Assembly: GCA_946482075.1 (NCBI GenBank)
Contig: CAMLQG010000002.1
Coordinates: forward strand, 15,303-79,302
DNA: 64,000 nt
Direction of reading: 5' to 3'
From: an uncultured Erythrobacteraceae bacterium
GTDB lineage: Bacteria > Pseudomonadota > Alphaproteobacteria > Sphingomonadales > Sphingomonadaceae
A program made the position numbers and the translations under genes. Shown piece by piece: positions 19,460 through 28,841 of this stretch; position 1 is the stretch's first letter, and the number at the start of each line of letters is the position of its first letter. The notes below the pieces were generated by a model, which did no database searches, was not told the DNA's origin, and was given only the letters and a program-made list of their open reading frames with translations.

Positions 19460-19669
19460 TCAATCGTCGAGCTGGAAGCCGACCTTCAACGTCACCTGAT
19501 ATTCGATGCCGCGATCGGGATGCGCATAGCCCCGCATCGTGACGACTTCGAACCAGCGCACATTGCGCAGCGACTTCTTCGCCCGCTCCAGCGCGACTTC
19601 TATCGCCTTCTCGATCGATCCGTTCGAGGTCCCGACGATCTCGGTGAGCTTGTAGACGCGTTCGGACAT
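19460..19669 (-). CDS. Dodecin family flavin-binding protein
   Basis: 69 residues from ATG 19669, with a strong GGAGGAGGAGG ribosome site just upstream. The sequence VYKLTEIVGTSNGSIEKAIE ... AKKSLRNVRWFEVVTMRGYA ... YQVTLKVGFQLDD is the standard dodecin fold with the central Trp that stacks on flavin. Dodecins assemble as dodecamers that store or buffer flavins. The open frame continues 57 codons upstream, but these have no ribosome site and no similarity to the family. It is monocistronic. Confidence 0.93.
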   Translation of the reverse strand: MSERVYKLTEIVGTSNGSIEKAIEVALERAKKSLRNVRWFEVVTMRGYAHPDRGIEYQVTLKVGFQLDD

Positions 19670-19807
19670 ATCCTCCTCCTCCTGCCAGCGACGAGGCTTG
19701 TTCCGGCCCTGAGATGACGTGCGCCGACATGCAAACAACGCCTCCCCGGCAAATATGATCCTAAGGCCTCGGCGCGGAGGTACGCACAAGACCTTGATCG
19801 TTTGAAG

Positions 19808-19869
19808 AGAGCCTGATTCACGACATCGGCGGACACGCAAAGCGCTTCCACCGCGGACGATCAGGCTCT
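19808..19869. repeat. 62-bp palindromic repeat, copy 1
   Basis: Terminal inverted arms AGAGCCTGAT and ATCAGGCTCT enclose an inner core with CATCGGCGGA...GCAAAGCGCTTCCACC. A second 62-bp copy with the same core lies at 23273-23334. It ends 14 bp before the glycosyltransferase gene. Confidence 0.8.
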
Positions 19870-19883
19870 AGAAGGCCGGCCCA

Positions 19884-21041
19884 ATGGAGCTTCAAGACCT
19901 TCGCATCGCCCTGTTCAGCGGCAACTACAATTATGTCCGGGACGGGGCCAACCAGGCTCTCAACAGGCTGGTGGGATATCTGCTGCGGCAGGGCGCGCAG
20001 GTGCGCGTCTATGCGCCAGTGGTCGCCAAACCGGCCTTCGAACCCACCGGGACACTGATCGCGCTGCCTTCGGTTCCTCTGCCCGTGCGCCATGAATACC
20101 GCATGCCCATGGGTCTTTCCCCGAAGGTTCGCCGCGATCTCGAGCAATTCGCCCCCAATATCGTTCACGCCTCCTCACCCGACGTTTCGGGCCATCGCGC
20201 GGTCAGCTGGGCGCGCGACAGGGGGCTGCCGGTTCTCGCATCGGTCCACACCCGGTTCGAAACCTATATGCGATACTACAAGCTCGGCTTCACCGAGCCG
20301 CTGCTGGAGGGGATCCTGCGGCGCTTCTATCACCGCTGCGATGGGCTGGTCGCTCCTTCCGAAAGCATGGCTCAGGTCCTGCGCGAGCAGGGGATGCATG
20401 ACGATATCGGCATCTGGTCGCGCGGGGTGGATCGCGAAACGTTCCATCCGGGACGACGCGATCATGACTGGCGGCGCGGCTTCGGGATCGCGGAGGATGA
20501 CATGGTCGTCGGCTTTCTGGGCCGGCTGGTCATGGAAAAGGGCCTCGACGTATTCTCTGGAACCATAGCGGAGCTGCGCAGGCGCGGCGGCAAGGTGAAA
20601 GTGCTCGTCGTAGGAGACGGCCCCGCCCGCCCCTGGCTGGAAAGCCATTTGCCCGATGCCGCTTTCGCCGGTTTTCAGGCGGGCGAGAATCTCGGCCGGG
20701 CCGTGGCCAGCATGGACGTGCTGTTCAACCCTTCGGTCACCGAGACGTTCGGCAATGTCACGCTGGAAGCGATGGCTTGCGGCCTGCCGGTGGTAGCATC
20801 CATCGCGACCGGCAGCGAAAGCCTGGTCGCCGACGGCGTCTCCGGCCGGCTGATCACGCCGGGCGCGATCGGCGAATTCGCCGATGCGCTCGGGTGCTAT
20901 GCCGGCGATCCGGCCCTGCGCCGCCGGCATGGCGCCGCGGGCGAGGAACGCAGCCGCGACTTCGACTGGGACCGCATCAACCATGCCGTCGCCGAAAGCT
21001 ATCTCCGCCTGATCCGGCAAAAGGGCGCAAGCGGACGATAG
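19884..21041 (+). CDS. Family 4 glycosyltransferase (GT-B)
   Basis: 385 residues. The N-terminal Rossmann half starts IALFSGNYNYVRDGANQALNR and contains the SVHTRFETYMRYYKL block; the C-terminal half has RGVDRETFHP, the GRLVMEKGLDVF strand-helix and the GT4 E-x7-E motif in TETFGNVTLEAMACGLPVV. This arrangement is that of retaining alpha-glycosyltransferases such as GDP-mannose-dependent mannosyltransferases and sulfoquinovosyl- or glycolipid synthases. There is no signal or TM segment; it acts at the cytoplasmic face. RarA follows after 3 bp, probably in the same transcript. The donor and acceptor are unknown. Confidence 0.88.
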   Translation: MELQDLRIALFSGNYNYVRDGANQALNRLVGYLLRQGAQVRVYAPVVAKPAFEPTGTLIALPSVPLPVRHEYRMPMGLSPKVRRDLEQFAPNIVHASSPDVSGHRAVSWARDRGLPVLASVHTRFETYMRYYKLGFTEPLLEGILRRFYHRCDGLVAPSESMAQVLREQGMHDDIGIWSRGVDRETFHPGRRDHDWRRGFGIAEDDMVVGFLGRLVMEKGLDVFSGTIAELRRRGGKVKVLVVGDGPARPWLESHLPDAAFAGFQAGENLGRAVASMDVLFNPSVTETFGNVTLEAMACGLPVVASIATGSESLVADGVSGRLITPGAIGEFADALGCYAGDPALRRRHGAAGEERSRDFDWDRINHAVAESYLRLIRQKGASGR

Positions 21042-21044
21042 GCC

Positions 21045-22376
21045 ATGGCGGACCTGTTCGGCGAAACCCCGCCCGAAAGCGAAACGCCCTCCGCCCCGCG
21101 CGAGGATGCGCCGCTCGCCGACAGGCTGCGCCCGCGCGACCTGTCCGAAGTCGTCGGCCAGGAACATCTCACCGGGCCGGACGGCGCGATCGGTCGGATG
21201 GTCGCAGCCGGCCGGCTCTCCTCGATGATCCTCTGGGGGCCGCCAGGCACGGGCAAGACCAGCATCGCGCGCCTGCTGGCCGATGCCGTGGGGATGCGCT
21301 TCGCCGCCGTCAGTGCCGTGTTCTCCGGCGTGGCCGATCTGAAGAAGGCTTTCGCCGAAGCGGATCTCGCCGCCGAAGCCGGCCAGCGCACGCTGCTCTT
21401 CGTGGACGAGATCCACCGTTTCAACCGGGCGCAGCAGGACGGCTTCCTGCCCTTCGTGGAACGCGGCACCGTGACTCTGGTGGGCGCGACGACGGAGAAC
21501 CCCAGCTTCGCGCTCAACGCCGCGCTGCTGAGCCGGGCGCAAGTGCTGATCCTCCATCGCCTGGGGCCGGAAGCGCTGACGACTCTGCTCGAGCGCGCGG
21601 AAGAGCTTGAAGAGCGCCCGCTCCCCGTCACGCAGGAGGCGCGCGACGCGCTGATCGCATCGGCCGATGGCGACGGTCGCTTCCTGCTCAACCAGGCGGA
21701 AACGCTCTATGCCACGAATATCGCGGAGCCGCTCGATCCCGCGGGACTCGGCAAGTTCCTCCAGCGCCGCGTCGCCGTCTACGACAAGGACCGGGACGGG
21801 CACTACAACCTGATCTCGGCCTTTCACAAAAGCCTGCGCGGGTCCGATCCGCAGGCGGCACTCTATTATTGCGCCCGGATGCTGACGGCGGGCGAAGACC
21901 CATTCTACGTCCTGCGCCGCCTGACCCGCTTCGCCAATGAGGATATCGGGTTGGCCGACCCGCAGGCAGTGGTCCAGTGCCTTGCGGCCAAGGACGTGTA
22001 TGAATTCCTCGGCAGTCCGGAGGGGGAACTGGGCATCGTCCAGGCAGTGATCTATTGCGCCACCGCGCCCAAATCGAATGCGGCCTACAAGGCGTTCAAG
22101 GAAAGCTGGAAGGATGCGCGCGAGACGGGCTCGGTCAATCCGCCCGCCAACATCCTCAACGCGCCCACCAAGCTGATGAAGGACATCGGCTATGGCGCGG
22201 ATTACGAATATGACCACGATGCCGAAGGCGGCTTTTCCGGCGCGAATTACTGGCCGGAGGGTCTGGAGCCGCGAACCTATTATCGCCCGGTGGAACGGGG
22301 CTTCGAACGCCAGGTGATCGAACGCATCGCCTATTGGAACCGCCTGCGCGACAAGCGCAACCGTCCGGATGAATGA
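21045..22376 (+). CDS. rarA: Replication-associated recombination protein A (RarA/MgsA), AAA+ ATPase
   Basis: 443 residues. Features are ADRLRPRDLSEVVGQEHL at the N-terminus, Walker A GPPGTGKTS, Walker B FVDEIHRFN, sensor-1 GATTENPSFALNAALLSRA, and the C-terminal tetramerisation region with RMLTAGEDPFYVLRRLTRFA and NEDIGLADP. All are diagnostic of RarA, which acts at stalled replication forks with SSB. It is 3 bp after the glycosyltransferase and overlaps the next gene by 8 bp. Confidence 0.96.
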   Translation: MADLFGETPPESETPSAPREDAPLADRLRPRDLSEVVGQEHLTGPDGAIGRMVAAGRLSSMILWGPPGTGKTSIARLLADAVGMRFAAVSAVFSGVADLKKAFAEADLAAEAGQRTLLFVDEIHRFNRAQQDGFLPFVERGTVTLVGATTENPSFALNAALLSRAQVLILHRLGPEALTTLLERAEELEERPLPVTQEARDALIASADGDGRFLLNQAETLYATNIAEPLDPAGLGKFLQRRVAVYDKDRDGHYNLISAFHKSLRGSDPQAALYYCARMLTAGEDPFYVLRRLTRFANEDIGLADPQAVVQCLAAKDVYEFLGSPEGELGIVQAVIYCATAPKSNAAYKAFKESWKDARETGSVNPPANILNAPTKLMKDIGYGADYEYDHDAEGGFSGANYWPEGLEPRTYYRPVERGFERQVIERIAYWNRLRDKRNRPDE

Positions 22377-23238
22377 CCGCTTCCGCCATTTCGCCGCGAT
22401 CGACTGGTCCGGCGCGGCGGGGGAGCGGCACAAGGGCATCGCGATAGCGATCTGCGCTCAGGGGAACGCGGCACCCGCCCTCGTCCGGCCCGGCCATCGC
22501 TGGTCGCGCATGGACGCGCTCGAATGGCTGCGCGACGATCTTCCAGCGGACACGCTGGTCGGCATCGATCTCAGCACCTCCTTCGCCTTCGAGGATTGCG
22601 GCGCCTATTTTCCTGGCTGGGACGAAAGTCCGGCCGATGCGCATGCGCTCTGGGCGCTGGTCGAGCGGATCTGCGCGGACGATCCCCATCTCGGGGCATC
22701 CAGCCTGGTCGATCATCCGGAAGCCCGCCGCCATTTCCGCCGCCATGGCGGACGGGAAGGCGACCGTTTCGGCGGAGGAAGGGGCCGCTTCCGGGCGACC
22801 GAACACGCGCAGCAGCGGATGGGCTGCAAGCCCTACAGCAATTTCAACCTGATCGGCGCCGCCCAGGTCGGAAAAGCCAGCTTGACAGGCATGCGCGTGC
22901 TTCACCGGCTGACGGGTCACGTGCCCGTCTGGCCGATCGATCCCCTGCCCGAGAGCGGTTCCGTCCTGGTGGAGATCTACGCCGCCATTGCCGCGATCGA
23001 AGCCCGGCGCAGCGCCGGACGCGCCAAGATCCGCGATCATGCCGAACTGAACATCGCCCTGGCTCATCTCGAAAGCCGTCCCCTGCCGGGCCTTGGCCCC
23101 ATCGATGACCACAAGAGCGACGCGCTTCTCACGGCAGCCTGGCTTCGCCGGGCCGCCGGGCGCAAGGCGCTCTGGCATCCCCCCGCCCTCACCCGCGACA
23201 TCGCCGCGCAGGAGGGCTGGACATTCGGTGCGCTGTAA
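22369..23238 (+). CDS. Predicted RNase H-fold protein, DUF429-like
   Basis: 289 residues with no clear named family. The N-terminal AAIDWSGAAGERHKGIAIAI and LVGIDLSTSFAFEDC resemble the first strands and acidic residues of the RNase H fold, and the C-terminal DDHKSDALLTAAWLRRAAG resembles the closing D-x2-D-A helix of DUF429-type predicted nucleases. It therefore retains several Asp residues that could bind metal. It overlaps rarA by 8 bp, so it may work in the same DNA-maintenance setting. The fold assignment is from motif pattern only. Confidence 0.65.
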   Translation: MNDRFRHFAAIDWSGAAGERHKGIAIAICAQGNAAPALVRPGHRWSRMDALEWLRDDLPADTLVGIDLSTSFAFEDCGAYFPGWDESPADAHALWALVERICADDPHLGASSLVDHPEARRHFRRHGGREGDRFGGGRGRFRATEHAQQRMGCKPYSNFNLIGAAQVGKASLTGMRVLHRLTGHVPVWPIDPLPESGSVLVEIYAAIAAIEARRSAGRAKIRDHAELNIALAHLESRPLPGLGPIDDHKSDALLTAAWLRRAAGRKALWHPPALTRDIAAQEGWTFGAL

Positions 23239-23272
23239 GAACGCCTCTGGACCTTCGCCCCCGGCCGGCGCT

Positions 23273-23334
23273 AGACCTTGATTTACGTCATCGGCGGAAG
23301 CGCAAAGCACTTCCACCTCAAACGATCTGGCTCT
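23273..23334. repeat. 62-bp palindromic repeat, copy 2
   Basis: Shares the core of the 19808-19869 element (CATCGGCGGA, GCGCAAAGC, CTTCCACC) with degenerate outer arms AGACCTTGAT / ATCTGGCTCT. It lies 19 bp before tRNA-Thr. Confidence 0.75.
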
Positions 23335-23353
23335 AAGGGCGGACGATCGGAGA

Positions 23354-23429
<76 letters not shown>

Positions 23430-23506
23430 CAGATTTCCTTGTATACTTAGACACTTACACCATAGCCCGTCACCAGTCGAAGGCGCCGTTCCGGGACCCT
23501 TGCAGG

Positions 23507-23728
23507 TTATTTTGTGATATGGACTTCCTCGGACTCCGGCTCTCCGGCGGAATTCTCCGCCTTGTCACCGAAGGCCAATCCGTCGGCATAAGGCTGCAAA
23601 TGCGCGGGCAATTCCCTGAGCAGATAGCCGAGCATCGCCGCGCACCATTGCGTCGCGGCCCACACACCAGCGGTGACGATGGCGAAGACAACAAGGATCT
23701 GGCCGACAAGCAGCTTGGTCGGGGTCAC
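23507..23728 (-). pseudogene. N-terminal fragment of a conjugation coupling protein, TraG-like
   Basis: The first 35 residues, MTPTKLLVGQILVVFAIVTA followed by GVWAATQWCAAMLGY, match what I know as the membrane-anchored N-terminus of the TraG/VirD4-type coupling protein of alphaproteobacterial conjugative islands. The sequence then diverges (LLRELPAHLQPYAD...) and stops at 73 residues, whereas an intact coupling protein has about 650. No Walker motifs remain. It lies 78 bp from tRNA-Thr, a typical integration site, and is probably the relic of an integrated element. It may still be expressed as a short membrane peptide. Confidence 0.6.
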
Positions 23729-23835
23729 ATCCTGGTTCCGGGAAGGACGGGTTGTCCTGACAGGCCAGGAAGGCTTGGCTAATTCTGACCGGCGCGGGCG
23801 TCATTCCGCCATCACGGAGATTGCGCGACAAGTGG

Positions 23836-24084
23836 TCAAACGATTGTGCTGCTTCGATATCCACACTGATCAGGATGGCGAAGATCGTGGCAGGCACCCG
23901 ACATCGTGCGTCGGTCGGCCTTTGAGTCAGTGGCGCCCCCAAGGCCGGCGGTTTCTGCGAGCTGGTCCTTAGTCGTCCGAAACGCATCGGCCCTGCGCTC
24001 AACGTCGACGACACCACGCTTGTCCATGAAGCGGGCGACAAAGCTGGAGCGGTCGATCCCGCTACCTTGGTCCACTTTCTGCAC
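23836..24084 (-). pseudogene. Possible N-terminal fragment of a MbcA/ParS/Xre-type antitoxin
   Basis: 82 residues. The stretch SFVARFMDKRGVVDVERRAD then AFRTTKDQLAETAGL looks like the N-terminal helices of the antitoxins that pair with RES-domain toxins. After GGATDSKADRR the frame loses similarity, and the C-terminal toxin-binding part is missing, as is any RES toxin. With the TraG-like stub it forms a decayed island next to tRNA-Thr. The identification rests on remembered family pattern, so confidence is modest. Confidence 0.4.
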
Positions 24085-24135
24085 TGTCCCAATGGCCGCG
24101 ATGCAAATTGTCGCAGTAACCCCTATGTTGCGCTA

Positions 24136-24567
24136 ATGCGCATTTTTACGATCGGATACGAAGGCGCCACTCAGGCGAATTTCATCGAGGCTTTGCGCTC
24201 CGCGAACGTAGAGCTTTTAGCTGATGTCCGAGCGGTCCCGCTTTCTCGCCGACCCGGCTTCTCAAAGAACGTACTGGCAGCCGGATTGCGCGAGGCGGGT
24301 ATAGACTACATCGGACTTAAAGCGCTCGGCACGCCGCCCGAAGGACGAGAGGCTGCGCGTAAACACAACCACGCTAAACTTGTTGAGGTCTATTCTGGAC
24401 AACTCGAGCTCCCCGAGGCGCTGGCGCAAATGGCGCAGCTACGCTCGTTAGCGGAGGAGCGCCCTACTGCGTTGATGTGCTTCGAGCGGGAGCCTGAGGG
24501 GTGCCATCGTTCGCTCTTGATTAAGGCTGCGCTGCCGGAAGCCCATGTCACGCATCTCTTTGCCTGA
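24136..24567 (+). CDS. DUF488 family protein
   Basis: 143 residues from ATG 24136. FTIGYEGATQANFIEALRSA, then LLADVRAVPLSRRPGFSKNV, and the C-terminal CFEREPEGCHRSLL are the three conserved blocks of DUF488, a small family of unknown biochemical function with conserved Arg and Cys residues suggesting an enzymatic site. The open frame reaches back to 24067 but without family similarity. It sits at the edge of the relic island beyond tRNA-Thr, and such genes are frequent on mobile islands. Confidence 0.88.
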   Translation: MRIFTIGYEGATQANFIEALRSANVELLADVRAVPLSRRPGFSKNVLAAGLREAGIDYIGLKALGTPPEGREAARKHNHAKLVEVYSGQLELPEALAQMAQLRSLAEERPTALMCFEREPEGCHRSLLIKAALPEAHVTHLFA

Positions 24568-24920
24568 GGCGGTGGCCACATTGGGTGATCGGAATGTCGG
24601 ACTTACTTGTCGTTCGGTGGCTCGAACTGGTTCCTTAAAGCCGCCGGTCGCTCATGCGCTTTGATCTTGTCCTCGCATGTTTAACGACCCCGCCGTAAGC
24701 TGTGGCACGCTGCCCGGGGCGACGATTCACCGACTGCCGGTTAAACGGCAGCTCGATCAAATTGCCGTAACCTGCCTGTCCGGATCGTCAGAGCAATTAC
24801 ACTTTTCGGGAAATAGGCCAATCTTGGCACTGACAAAGCAAAGCACACCGGGACTACCGGCCGACCTCAATTCACCAATCGGTTGAGAGCATCCACTGCT
24901 CCGACAGAGCCCGATCGGGT
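24568..24920. other. Non-coding stretch
   Basis: No credible gene on either strand. A short hairpin, CTGCCG-GTTAAA-CGGCAG, lies near 24735-24752. Nothing else is recognisable. Confidence 0.5.
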
Positions 24921-26117
24921 TCACTCCCAACTCAGCCAAAGTTCTTCGACCGTGTTAGTCGGCGCAGCCCGGACCAACGGCGTAGTGCCGGGCTTCACGC
25001 GGAAATCGGGAATCCGCGTCAGCCATTCCTCCAGGAATATCTTGAACTCCGTACGGGCAAGGTTTGCGCCCGCGCACATATGCGGTCCAGCCCCGAAACC
25101 GACATGGCGCGACGGGCGATCGAAACGGACCGCTTCCGGATCGGGATATATGTCCGGATCAAGGTTGTGGAGCGAAGGGGACAGCAGGATCCTGTCACCC
25201 TGCTTGAGCAGAACGCCACGATGCAGCACATCGCGCGCAACCACGCGGCCGAGGCTGGGGATTGGGAACCGGCGCATGAACTCGTTGATCACGGGAAGGA
25301 GGGATTCTTTCCATTCCCGGATTTCTGCGCGCTGCGCCGGATTCTTCGCCAAGTGCAACGTCCAGAAGCCTAGGGATGAGGCGACCGTATCCAGCCCGCC
25401 CAAGAGCAGTAGAGTGCAGGAGGACTCGATTTCCTCAAGCGTGTAGGGGCGTCCATCGATCTCCGCCTTGGTCAGGCGGGAGATGGCATCATCGCCGGGA
25501 TTGGCAGTCCGCTTCGCGATCCAGCCCCGCAGATAATCGCGCAATTTGTCGTTGGCATCCTGCTTCACGGCGAGATCCGGATGGCGGGCGAAGGCTTCCA
25601 CCCAGTCATGCAGCTCGATCCGGTCTTCCTGCGGTAGCCCCATCAAGGACAGGAACACGATCAGGGGAAGCTGCTCGGCAAATTCGGCGATGAATTCGCA
25701 TTCTCCGCGTTCACGGAAAACCTCGATCAGCTTGATCGCAAGGTCGCGGATCTCGTGTTCCAGATGCCAGACCTGCCCCGGCATGAAGAAGGACAGGACA
25801 TTGGCGCGATAGGCCGCGTGTTCCGGCGCATCGGCTTCGATCGGCAGCTGGCGTTCCGCCTCATGCGCCGGGATGCTGACGCAGGCGCTGGAGTAAGTCT
25901 CCGCATCGCGCCACATGGCCATGATGTCATTGCCATCCACCGCCACCCAATGGCCACCGTTGCGAGGGGTGAACACGATCGGGCCATGGCCGCGGAACTG
26001 CTGCCAGGCCCGATGCGCATCTTCGCGGTCATTCGGGAGATTATAGATGTCCAGATCGACGACCAGCTCTGCCGGCACGTGAGAAGGAATGGTTGGTCTC
26101 AATTCGTCAGTCCGCAC
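24921..26117 (-). CDS. Cytochrome P450
   Basis: 398 residues, the usual size of soluble bacterial class I P450s. The heme loop is VGFGAGPHMCAGANLAR with the thiolate Cys348. The I-helix oxygen-activation motif is LLLGGLDTVASS (Gly-Gly-x-Asp-Thr), and the K-helix ExxR is EFMRR. It needs a ferredoxin and reductase, neither of which is in the window. The start is GTG with a weak ribosome site. It lies 33 bp downstream of a TonB receptor gene on the same strand, so uptake and hydroxylation of the same hydrophobic compound (terpenoid, steroid or aromatic) is a reasonable inference. Substrate not known. Confidence 0.93.
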   Translation of the reverse strand: MRTDELRPTIPSHVPAELVVDLDIYNLPNDREDAHRAWQQFRGHGPIVFTPRNGGHWVAVDGNDIMAMWRDAETYSSACVSIPAHEAERQLPIEADAPEHAAYRANVLSFFMPGQVWHLEHEIRDLAIKLIEVFRERGECEFIAEFAEQLPLIVFLSLMGLPQEDRIELHDWVEAFARHPDLAVKQDANDKLRDYLRGWIAKRTANPGDDAISRLTKAEIDGRPYTLEEIESSCTLLLLGGLDTVASSLGFWTLHLAKNPAQRAEIREWKESLLPVINEFMRRFPIPSLGRVVARDVLHRGVLLKQGDRILLSPSLHNLDPDIYPDPEAVRFDRPSRHVGFGAGPHMCAGANLARTEFKIFLEEWLTRIPDFRVKPGTTPLVRAAPTNTVEELWLSWE

Positions 26118-26150
26118 CTTGTATCACCACGAATTTCCGGTTTGGCAGGC

Positions 26151-28520
26151 TCAGTTCCCGAACCTGTAGGTCGCACGAAGCATGATCTCCCGACCGCGCG
26201 ACACATTCGCATAGCGATCGCCCAGCACACCGGCCACTCCACCGGCTGGCGTGCCGGTGAACGGCATGTCGTTCGATTGGACGAAGTAGTATTTGTCGGT
26301 CAGATTGCGGCCGATCACTTCGAATGTGTAATGCTCCTCCTCGTCGCTGAGCCGGATCGAAGCGTCGATCAACGTATAGGCCTTCTGCCGGCCCTGCGGC
26401 GCCGATGATGCGTCGGTCAAATAGCTGGAGCTATGCGTCAGCCCGGCGTTCAGCCCCAGCTTGAAGCTGTCGCCGATTTCCGTGTCGAAGTTGAAGCCGG
26501 CACTGAGGTTGAGTTTCGGCGCGCGCGGCAGGCGAGTTCCGTCGAGGTTCTGCTGTGGCACGCCATCCACGATGAAGCAGCCCAGTGCATTGGTCTGACC
26601 ATTGTAGCAAGGCGCCCCACCAATCGTACCGAACTTGGCGTCATTATAAGCGATCGCTCCGTTCAACGTCAGGCCGGGCAGCGGTGTGCGATAAGTCAGG
26701 TCCATTTCGACACCCTTGATCTTGGCATCGCCGGCATTCTTGATGGTCGCCGTCGCGTTGACGTAGTTGGTGAGTTGAAGCCCCTTCAACTTGTAGATGT
26801 ATCCAGCCAGATTTATGCGCAGCGTATCGTCAAACACCAGCGCCTTGAGCCCTGCTTCGAAACCTTTGATCGTCTCCTGATCGTAACTGATGTCGGGCGA
26901 AAGCGTATAATCCACCGCCGAGGAGTTGAAACCGCCGGACAGGAACCCGTGCTTGAAGGAACCGAATACGGTCAGCTTGGTGGTCGGCCGGTAAGTGATG
27001 GTGACTTCGGGTGAGAAATCATTCCAGCTCTTGTGGTCAGGGGTTACCACAATGTCATCCGCGGCGGTCAGCGGAAACTTGCCGACAAAGCTGTTGCGGA
27101 CATAGACCATCCGCTTCTTTTCCTTGGAGTAACGGCCGCCGACGCTGATTTCGATTTCTTCGACCGGCTTGTAGAGAAGCTGAAGGAACGCGGAATACGC
27201 CTTGCCCTTCTGCTTCAGGTCATAATCGTTGATCGGAATCGGGAAGAGCAGCGGCAGGCCGAACGATGCGGCACCCAGCGGATCGGATGCGTACAAGATC
27301 GTGATGGAACCGCCGCTGGCCGTCGTGTTGGCGTAATAGGCGCCCGCCGTGAAGTTCAGCGGCCCGTCGAAATCCGAGGATATCCGCAGTTCCTGCGAGA
27401 TTTCCCTCTGCTTGAGGAAGTTATTGCTCGGTAGCGCGACCGCCCAGTCGGATTCATACTGCCCAGCCTGATTGAGCTTCGTCCGATACAGCCCGGTGAC
27501 CGATGTCAGCTTGATAGTGTCCGACAGCCCATAATTCATTTCCAAACTGGTGAGGAGCTGATCCTGCTTCTGAAACGCGAAGCCATCCTTGAACGCCTTC
27601 GGATTGAACGCAGCGGCCACGCCACCGGTCCCGGTGAAGATATTGCGCTTGCTGGGCTTGCAGGGCCCGCCGGAACCGGTCTGTCTTGCGCCAAAAGGGC
27701 AACTCATGACTTCATTCGTCGCTGCAGGACCGCCATCATTGTCAGTTCTGCCGAAGGTGAACTTGAAGCGCGCATCGAACCGGTCGCTGGGTTCGAACTT
27801 CAAGGTCCCACGGAGCCCCCAGCTCTGCTGGTTCGGGCCGCGCGGATCGGACCATTGAGCAAGGTAGGTGCTGTCAGGAGTGACGTTTTTCAGATAGCCT
27901 TTCATGTCGCTGAAAATGCCGGCGATGCGAATCCCCACCGTGTCGCTCAACGGCCCGGCGACGAAGGCTTCCGCCCGCCATTCTCGCGCCACGGTCTCGT
28001 AACCCACCGAAACCTTCCCCTGGAGATTAGGTGTCGGATCCGCCGTGCGCAGCGTCATGATGCCAGCCGGGCTGTTCTTACCGAAGAAGAGTGCCTGCGG
28101 CCCTTTCAGGACTTCGATCTGCTCTAGGTCGAAGTCTGCCATGCGCCGGACGGAAGACTTGCCGATCGCTACGCCGTCGACGTTGAAGGACACGGCCGTA
28201 TCGCCAAAGGGATTGTCCGCCGGACCGGAGATCGCGCGCAACGACACGACACCGCCCTGCACGGCACCGCCATGCGAAGCGATCATGAGCTGGGGCACGA
28301 GCCGTGCCACACCGTCGAGATTGGCAATGGCTCGTCGCTGCAGTTCGACAGCACCGACTGCAGTGACGACGACAGGGGTCGCGATCGATGTTTCGTCGCG
28401 CTTGCGCGCGGTGACGATGATTTCCTCCAACCCGCGATCCGAAGCCTGTTGCGCGACGGCCGGAGTCGCGACAGCAACCGTGCCAAAGAGGAATGCGGTG
28501 TTTCTTACGAAGCTTCTCAT
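26151..28520 (-). CDS. TonB-dependent receptor, operon with P450
   Basis: About 789 residues from ATG 28520, which has GGGAGAGAAGG just upstream; the frame extends to a GTG at 28535. The signal peptide ends near VAQQ, the TonB box is EEIIVTARKRDE, the plug contains IEVLKGPQALFFGKNSPAGI, and the barrel ends in ATYRFGN. It is a paralogue of the receptors at 29911 and 55079, sharing the MADFD-x2-QVEVLKGP-type plug and the SGPLSD segment. It is first in an operon with the P450, and a GntR regulator is divergent. It probably imports the P450 substrate. Confidence 0.93.
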   Translation of the reverse strand: MRSFVRNTAFLFGTVAVATPAVAQQASDRGLEEIIVTARKRDETSIATPVVVTAVGAVELQRRAIANLDGVARLVPQLMIASHGGAVQGGVVSLRAISGPADNPFGDTAVSFNVDGVAIGKSSVRRMADFDLEQIEVLKGPQALFFGKNSPAGIMTLRTADPTPNLQGKVSVGYETVAREWRAEAFVAGPLSDTVGIRIAGIFSDMKGYLKNVTPDSTYLAQWSDPRGPNQQSWGLRGTLKFEPSDRFDARFKFTFGRTDNDGGPAATNEVMSCPFGARQTGSGGPCKPSKRNIFTGTGGVAAAFNPKAFKDGFAFQKQDQLLTSLEMNYGLSDTIKLTSVTGLYRTKLNQAGQYESDWAVALPSNNFLKQREISQELRISSDFDGPLNFTAGAYYANTTASGGSITILYASDPLGAASFGLPLLFPIPINDYDLKQKGKAYSAFLQLLYKPVEEIEISVGGRYSKEKKRMVYVRNSFVGKFPLTAADDIVVTPDHKSWNDFSPEVTITYRPTTKLTVFGSFKHGFLSGGFNSSAVDYTLSPDISYDQETIKGFEAGLKALVFDDTLRINLAGYIYKLKGLQLTNYVNATATIKNAGDAKIKGVEMDLTYRTPLPGLTLNGAIAYNDAKFGTIGGAPCYNGQTNALGCFIVDGVPQQNLDGTRLPRAPKLNLSAGFNFDTEIGDSFKLGLNAGLTHSSSYLTDASSAPQGRQKAYTLIDASIRLSDEEEHYTFEVIGRNLTDKYYFVQSNDMPFTGTPAGGVAGVLGDRYANVSRGREIMLRATYRFGN

Positions 28521-28841
28521 GGCCTTCTCTCCCACCCTGATTTTTTATCATGGCAAAGCGGCGTAATTGCCTACATACCATTTTCTTCAAAGCATCAGGA
28601 AACTTCCTACATTCAAACAGGATGGCACCCGTTCGGAAATTATATTATACTATAGATACAGATAATATTTTCCACCGGAGTGCTGTTAAATCCTCTCATG
28701 GACGCGGTTTCTCTCAAATAGGCTTGGGAATCGGCGTCTATCATTGTATTTCGTAGGATTGTGCACAATCAATACACATTGTCAAGACGAGTTCGATTTG
28801 TCATCTTGCCGGCAAGACGACGCTTTGCAGGAGAGTTGGGA
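28521..28841. promoter_or_regulatory. Divergent AT-rich control region between TonB receptor and gntR
   Basis: About 320 bp, strikingly AT-rich around 28625-28760, with A/T runs such as TTATATTATACTATAGATAC that can serve as -10 elements. It should hold both divergent promoters and any GntR operator; I could not identify a clear operator palindrome. Confidence 0.5.

Noticed and set aside
20175..22439. 754-codon minus-strand open frame
   Set aside because: It lies opposite the glycosyltransferase and rarA genes, which have clear family motifs; no domain is visible in the antisense product.
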